A DNA stretch of 64,000 bases, from positions 186,001-250,000 of the forward strand of contig NZ_JAHBGE010000044.1 in NCBI RefSeq assembly GCF_018390635.1, read 5' to 3'. Positions 60,669 to 64,000 of this stretch are shown here, piece by piece. Under the pieces are notes generated by a model, which did not search any database, was not told where the DNA came from, and saw only the letters and a list, made by a program, of their open reading frames with translations. The DNA is from Ancylobacter lacus. Lineage in GTDB: Bacteria; Pseudomonadota; Alphaproteobacteria; Rhizobiales; Xanthobacteraceae. Each line of letters opens with the position of its first letter. Within the stretch, counting starts at the first letter, position 1. The position numbers and the translations under genes are program-made.

Positions 60669-63364
60669 CGCGCCGGCCCGGCGCGGTCCGGTCCGCCCCT
60701 GTTGCCGTGAGCCCCATGCCCCAGCGCCGCATCGTCCTCGTCTTCGCCCTTTTCGTCCTCGGCGCCGCGGCGCTGCTCGCCGCGACCATGGCGCTGCTGC
60801 CCGGCCGCCCGGCCGGGGTTGCCGGGCCTTCCGCCGTGGGCGGGCCGTTCGAGCTGGTCGACCAGGACGGCCGGACGGTGACCGACAAGACCTTCGCGGG
60901 CACGCCCTTCCTGGTGTTCTTCGGCTTCACCCACTGCCCGGACATCTGCCCCACCACGCTGTCCGACCTCTCGCAGGTGTTCGACGAACTGGGGCCGGAT
61001 TCGCGCAAGCTGTCGGCGCTGTTCGTCACGGTCGACCCGGAGCGGGACACGCCGGCGGTGATGAAGAGCTATATCGGAAGCTTCCACCCTTCCATTCTCG
61101 GCCTGTCCGGCAGCCCCGAGCAGGTGGCGGCGGCGATCAAGGCCTACCGCGTCTATGCCCGCAAGGTGCCGACGCAGGGCGGCGACTACACGATGGACCA
61201 CACGGCGGTGGTCTATCTCATGGGCAAGGACGGCAGCTTCATCGCGCCGCTCAATCTCAAGCGCCCGCCGCAGGAGAGCGCCGCCGAGCTGCGGCGCTAC
61301 CTCTGAGTCCGCCGCCCCGCCCGCCCGCCGCGAGGTGCGGGCGAGGCCATGGGTGGTCTTCTCCCAGCGATAGGGGTCCAGCACGAGCTGGGCCATCGCC
61401 CGCCACGCCGCCAGCGACAGCATGAGCCAGTAGAGCGGCACCCGCGCCAGCGTGGGCAGGCAGCCGCGCAGCCCGCGCTCGCGCATGGCGACGAGGGTAT
61501 AGAGCGCGGTCGCGCCATAGCCTGCCGCCAGCACCCCGATGCCGAGCGCCTGCGCCGCCACGCCGGGCAGCGTGACCGCCACCCGCGCGGCGGCGAGATC
61601 GTGCAGCAGCGCGGCGAGGAAGAAGGGGTGGATCAGCGCGGCGAACAGGTTGCCCGCCAGCAGCAGGCCGATCCCCGCCGCGCCGCGCGGGCCGAGATCG
61701 CGCCAGAGCGCGCGCGGGCGGCGCAGATGCACCAGCGCGGTCTGGAGCCAGCCCTTGTACCAGCGGGTGCGCTGGCGCAGCCAGGCGGGGAAGGTGTTGG
61801 TGGCCTCCTCATGGGTGCTGGAGCCGATGATCGCGATGCCCCAGCCATGGCGGGCGAGCCGGATGCCGAGGTCGGCGTCCTCGGTGACGTTGAACGGGTC
61901 CCAGGCGCCAGCGCCTTCCAGCGCGTCGCGGCGGAAATGGTTGGAGGTGCCGCCGAGCGGGATGGGCAGCCCCAGCCCGGCGAGCAGCGGCAGCATCAGG
62001 TCGAAATGGCCGGCATATTCGGCGGCGAACTGGCGGCTGATCCAGCTGTCGGCCGCATTGTCGATGACGAGCCGCGCCTGCACGCAGCCGAGCCGCCCGC
62101 CGCCCGGCGCGGCGAAGGCCGCCGCGGCGCGGCGGAGCTGGTCCGGCTCCGGTTCGTCCTCGGCGTCATAGACCGCGACGAGGTCGCCGGTCGCGCGGAT
62201 CAGCGCCGCGTTCATGGCCTTCGGCTTGGTGCGGGGGCCGAGCGCCGGGGCGACGACAACCTCGAACCGGCGGTCGTCGGTGGCCCGCTCGGCGGCGTGG
62301 CGGGTGGCCGGGTCGTCCGGCTCCACCACCAGCAGGATCTGCAGCTTCTCCGGGGGGTAGTCGAGCCGGCCGAGATGGGCGGCGAGGCGCGGCAGCACCG
62401 CCGCTTCGTGGTGCAGCGGCACGATGAGGCTGTAGCGCGGCAGCTCGGCCTCGGTGAGCGGCGGGCGCTCCGGTGCCGGCCCGGCGGTGGCGCAGGCGGT
62501 GATGCGCAGGATCGACCAGCCGAGCAGCAAGGCCGCCACCGGCAGCGCGGTGGCCAGCACCGCCGCGTCCGGCATCAGCCCGGCGAGAAAGGGCGCGACG
62601 GCGGCCGCCACCGCCAACCCCGCCAGCAGCAGCCGGCTGGCGCCCAGCGTGCCCGCGCTCGCCTCCGGCCGCGCCACCTTCAGCCGGAAGGCGGCGCAGT
62701 TCGCCAGATGGGCGCCGCGCTCCGCCAGCACATGCGCCCGCAGCCGCTCCGGGCTGGTGAGCCGCAGCCGGCCACGCAGCGCCGGGGCGGCGGCAAGCTG
62801 GCGGGCGAGCCGGCGTACCGCGAGGCCGCGCGGGGCGACCACAACCGTCCGCCCGCGCGCCAGCACCCCGCTGGCCAGAAGCCCGCGCAGGCCGCGATAG
62901 GTCAGGCCCGCCAGCGGGCGCTCCATCGTGGTGGGAGACTGGCCGGGCGCCGCCTCCTCGTCCGGCCGCGCGGCGGGCAGGCCGAGATAGGCGGCGGTGG
63001 CGGCGAGGAGCTGGTCGGGCGTGACCAGCCCACGGGCCAGCAGCACCTCGTCGGCGCCGATCCCCAGCCGCCCGGCGCGGGCCACCGCGCTCGCCAGCGC
63101 GCCGGGCGCGATGCGGGCGGCGAGGCCGGCGATCTCGGCCGGCCACGGCGCCTCGCCGGGCGGGCGCGGCACCGGCCGCCGGGGACGGGCGATGCCGGGC
63201 GAGGCGGGCGGCGGCCCCGGCGCCGGCGCGGCACCAGGGGACAGCGGAAACCCTGCCGGCCTAGGGGCGGCGGTCGTGCCGGTGGGTGCGCGCGCCGGCC
63301 GGGTGGCTGGCGTCGGGTCGGCCGCGAACAGCCGCTGCCAGAGGCGGGCCAGCCGTGTCGTCAT
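60656..63364 (-). CDS. GT2 glycosyltransferase with MshEN-like N-terminus and aberrant antisense C-terminus
   Basis: A 902-residue frame. Residues about 70-125 look like an MshEN-type domain ('LGIGADEVLLARGLVTPDQLLAATAAYLGLP'). Two helices, a cellulose synthase-like GT2 domain ('YSLIVPLHHEAAVLPRLAAHL', 'VYDAEDEPEPDQL', 'TEDADLGIRLARHGW', 'QRTRWYKGWLQT') and three to five C-terminal helices follow, ending near 'DPYRWEKTTHGLARTSRRAGG' (about residue 685, near 61310). Beyond that, the frame runs 650 bases antisense to SCO with Arg/His-rich nonsense. The -1 frame offers 'AGRRTQR' and a stop at 61297, a natural end. Start 63364 is chosen; the frame stays open upstream to 63796. Confidence 0.82.
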   Translation of the reverse strand: MTTRLARLWQRLFAADPTPATRPARAPTGTTAAPRPAGFPLSPGAAPAPGPPPASPGIARPRRPVPRPPGEAPWPAEIAGLAARIAPGALASAVARAGRLGIGADEVLLARGLVTPDQLLAATAAYLGLPAARPDEEAAPGQSPTTMERPLAGLTYRGLRGLLASGVLARGRTVVVAPRGLAVRRLARQLAAAPALRGRLRLTSPERLRAHVLAERGAHLANCAAFRLKVARPEASAGTLGASRLLLAGLAVAAAVAPFLAGLMPDAAVLATALPVAALLLGWSILRITACATAGPAPERPPLTEAELPRYSLIVPLHHEAAVLPRLAAHLGRLDYPPEKLQILLVVEPDDPATRHAAERATDDRRFEVVVAPALGPRTKPKAMNAALIRATGDLVAVYDAEDEPEPDQLRRAAAAFAAPGGGRLGCVQARLVIDNAADSWISRQFAAEYAGHFDLMLPLLAGLGLPIPLGGTSNHFRRDALEGAGAWDPFNVTEDADLGIRLARHGWGIAIIGSSTHEEATNTFPAWLRQRTRWYKGWLQTALVHLRRPRALWRDLGPRGAAGIGLLLAGNLFAALIHPFFLAALLHDLAAARVAVTLPGVAAQALGIGVLAAGYGATALYTLVAMRERGLRGCLPTLARVPLYWLMLSLAAWRAMAQLVLDPYRWEKTTHGLARTSRRAGGAADSEVAPQLGGALLRRALEIERRDEAAVLAHEIDHRRVVHRVVAALRRHLAGIDAVGLDRRRHLLGAAGQAENGRVEASDIALHHRRRVPLRVDRDEQRRQLARIRPQFVEHLREVGQRGGADVRAVGEAEEHQEGRAREGLVGHRPAVLVDQLERPAHGGRPGNPGRAAGQQRHGRGEQRRGAEDEKGEDEDDAALGHGAHGNRGGPDRAGPARQKQ
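60716..61306 (+). CDS. SCO1/SenC family copper chaperone
   Basis: A 196-residue membrane-anchored thioredoxin-fold protein that delivers copper to the CuA site of cytochrome oxidase. N-terminal helix (residues 7-28), then 'FGFTHCPDICPTTL' with the CxxxC copper pair (about 81-85) and the third ligand His in 'YTMDHTAVVYL'. ATG 60716 gives the usual beginning; a GTG three codons earlier is possible. It overlaps antisense the long frame of the convergent glycosyltransferase. Confidence 0.93.
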   Translation: MPQRRIVLVFALFVLGAAALLAATMALLPGRPAGVAGPSAVGGPFELVDQDGRTVTDKTFAGTPFLVFFGFTHCPDICPTTLSDLSQVFDELGPDSRKLSALFVTVDPERDTPAVMKSYIGSFHPSILGLSGSPEQVAAAIKAYRVYARKVPTQGGDYTMDHTAVVYLMGKDGSFIAPLNLKRPPQESAAELRRYL

Positions 63365-63813
63365 GGCGGCGCGCGCGGGTGGGGGAGGGCTGTTGGGCCT
63401 TGCCGGTGCGTGCGCCACCCCCGGCTGGCCGGCCATGGGCGCGGCCGCCGCGCCGGCGGTAGCCGGCATGCCGGGCCGGCCCGAGGTGTCGGCCCCGCCC
63501 CTTGGGCCGGCCCGGTCCGATCTCTCACGGTGTTCGGGCTCGCCGGCAGCCGGGCGGGCGTGGCGCGGGGCAGGCTCGTTGCCGGCGCCCGGCCTCTGCG
63601 GCACGGCCGGCGAGCCGCCCGCGCGCGGCGGCGCCGTGGCCCGCCCCGGAATCCGCTCGCCCGGCCGCTGCAGCCGCCATCCCGCGCCGGGATCGCCCCC
63701 TGTCGCCATCCGCCGCCCCCGCGCGGGCGTCGCCGCCCCCTCGCGCCTTTCCCCCACAGAGGCTACAAGGTCGCAGCAGAGTGGCCGGCAATGCAACCGC
63801 CGCGCGAGGTGCC

Positions 63814-64000
63814 ATGCGATATTTCGTCAGTCGGGCGGCGGGAATCGGCTCTTATGCCGCGGAATGGGCGTGGCGGCTCGCGGTTGTGCTCCTGCTGTGC
63901 GGGTCGGCGGGCCTCGTTCCACGGCTGGCGATGGCGCAGGGCGCGCCGGCCGCGACGCCGGCTTCCCCGCCGGCCGTTGCCCCCGCCGCTGCCCGGGCGG
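63814..64000 (+). CDS. exported protein, N-terminal part (cut by window end)
   Basis: ATG 63814 has GAGGTG directly upstream. The visible 62 residues hold a basic start, a hydrophobic segment 'RLAVVLLLCGSAGLVPRLAMAQ' that looks like a Sec signal, cleavable after 'AMA', then an Ala/Pro-rich linker at the window edge. The mature domain is not seen, so no function is assigned. It is divergent from the glycosyltransferase. Confidence 0.6.
   Translation, partial: MRYFVSRAAGIGSYAAEWAWRLAVVLLLCGSAGLVPRLAMAQGAPAATPASPPAVAPAAARA

Overview
The window is very GC-rich (about 70% by eye) and dense with genes. The gene set points to an alphaproteobacterium of the order Hyphomicrobiales, possibly near Xanthobacter, Ancylobacter or Starkeya. 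The evidence is a NadQ-type NAD regulator beside nadABC, a BioMNY biotin transporter, a MatB close to the Rhodopseudomonas enzyme, and a DabAB inorganic-carbon uptake pair that would suit a facultative autotroph. The genus is inference; no rRNA is present.

Layout. 1-6.5 kb: the end of a LysR regulator, an acyl carrier protein/ketoacyl synthase pair, a GH1 glycosidase with a Tat-like signal, a GntP-type permease and a GlcD-type FAD oxidase. 6.8-10.4 kb: a secreted GH5 glycosidase, malonyl-CoA synthetase and a LysE exporter. 10.4-13.4 kb: csoR and a His-rich copper P-type ATPase, divergent over two matching operators. 13.6-15.2 kb: a DadA-type oxidoreductase behind a tandem glycine riboswitch. 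15.3-20.2 kb: nadA-nadB-nadC and nadQ, with two copies of a TTATGCT-type palindrome ahead of nadA. 20.3-22.7 kb: an aldo/keto reductase, an EamA transporter and a divergent TetR regulator. 22.8-27.4 kb: one tightly coupled operon, bioM-bioN-bioY-AMP ligase-thiolase-like protein. 27.4-28.5 kb holds no gene I can support. A DeoR regulator follows.

29.3-30.8 kb is a small island of lower GC with a toxin-antitoxin-like pair, a small membrane protein and a perfect 18-bp hairpin. 31.0-32.7 kb is adenine deaminase. 32.7-33.56 kb is non-coding but contains a strikingly nested set of inverted repeats, a candidate structured RNA. 33.6-35.5 kb: PlsC and a ferredoxin reductase-type flavoprotein. 35.6-42.3 kb: a LysR regulator and a polyamine-type ABC transporter with an aldehyde dehydrogenase, in the same order as E. 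coli ydcSTUV-patD. 42.5-46.9 kb: an RND efflux adaptor and pump. 47.1 kb: tRNA-Gly(CCC). 47.5-52.5 kb: dabB-dabA with a divergent NhaR-like LysR regulator. 52.8-54.5 kb: a PglK-like ABC exporter. 54.6-60.3 kb: a minus-strand set of phospholipase D-VTT fusion, endonuclease/exonuclease/phosphatase-family protein and a short DHFR-like protein, with overlapping start and stop codons, preceded by a PAS-GGDEF-EAL protein. 60.5-64 kb: a small membrane protein, a SCO copper chaperone, a large GT2 glycosyltransferase whose frame runs on antisense through SCO, and the start of an exported protein.

The best candidates for something not yet described are the structured element at 32.95-33.13 kb, the biotin-transport operon carrying a ligase and a thiolase that lacks its second catalytic cysteine, and the toxin-antitoxin-like island. 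No phage, IS element, CRISPR array or replication origin was recognised.
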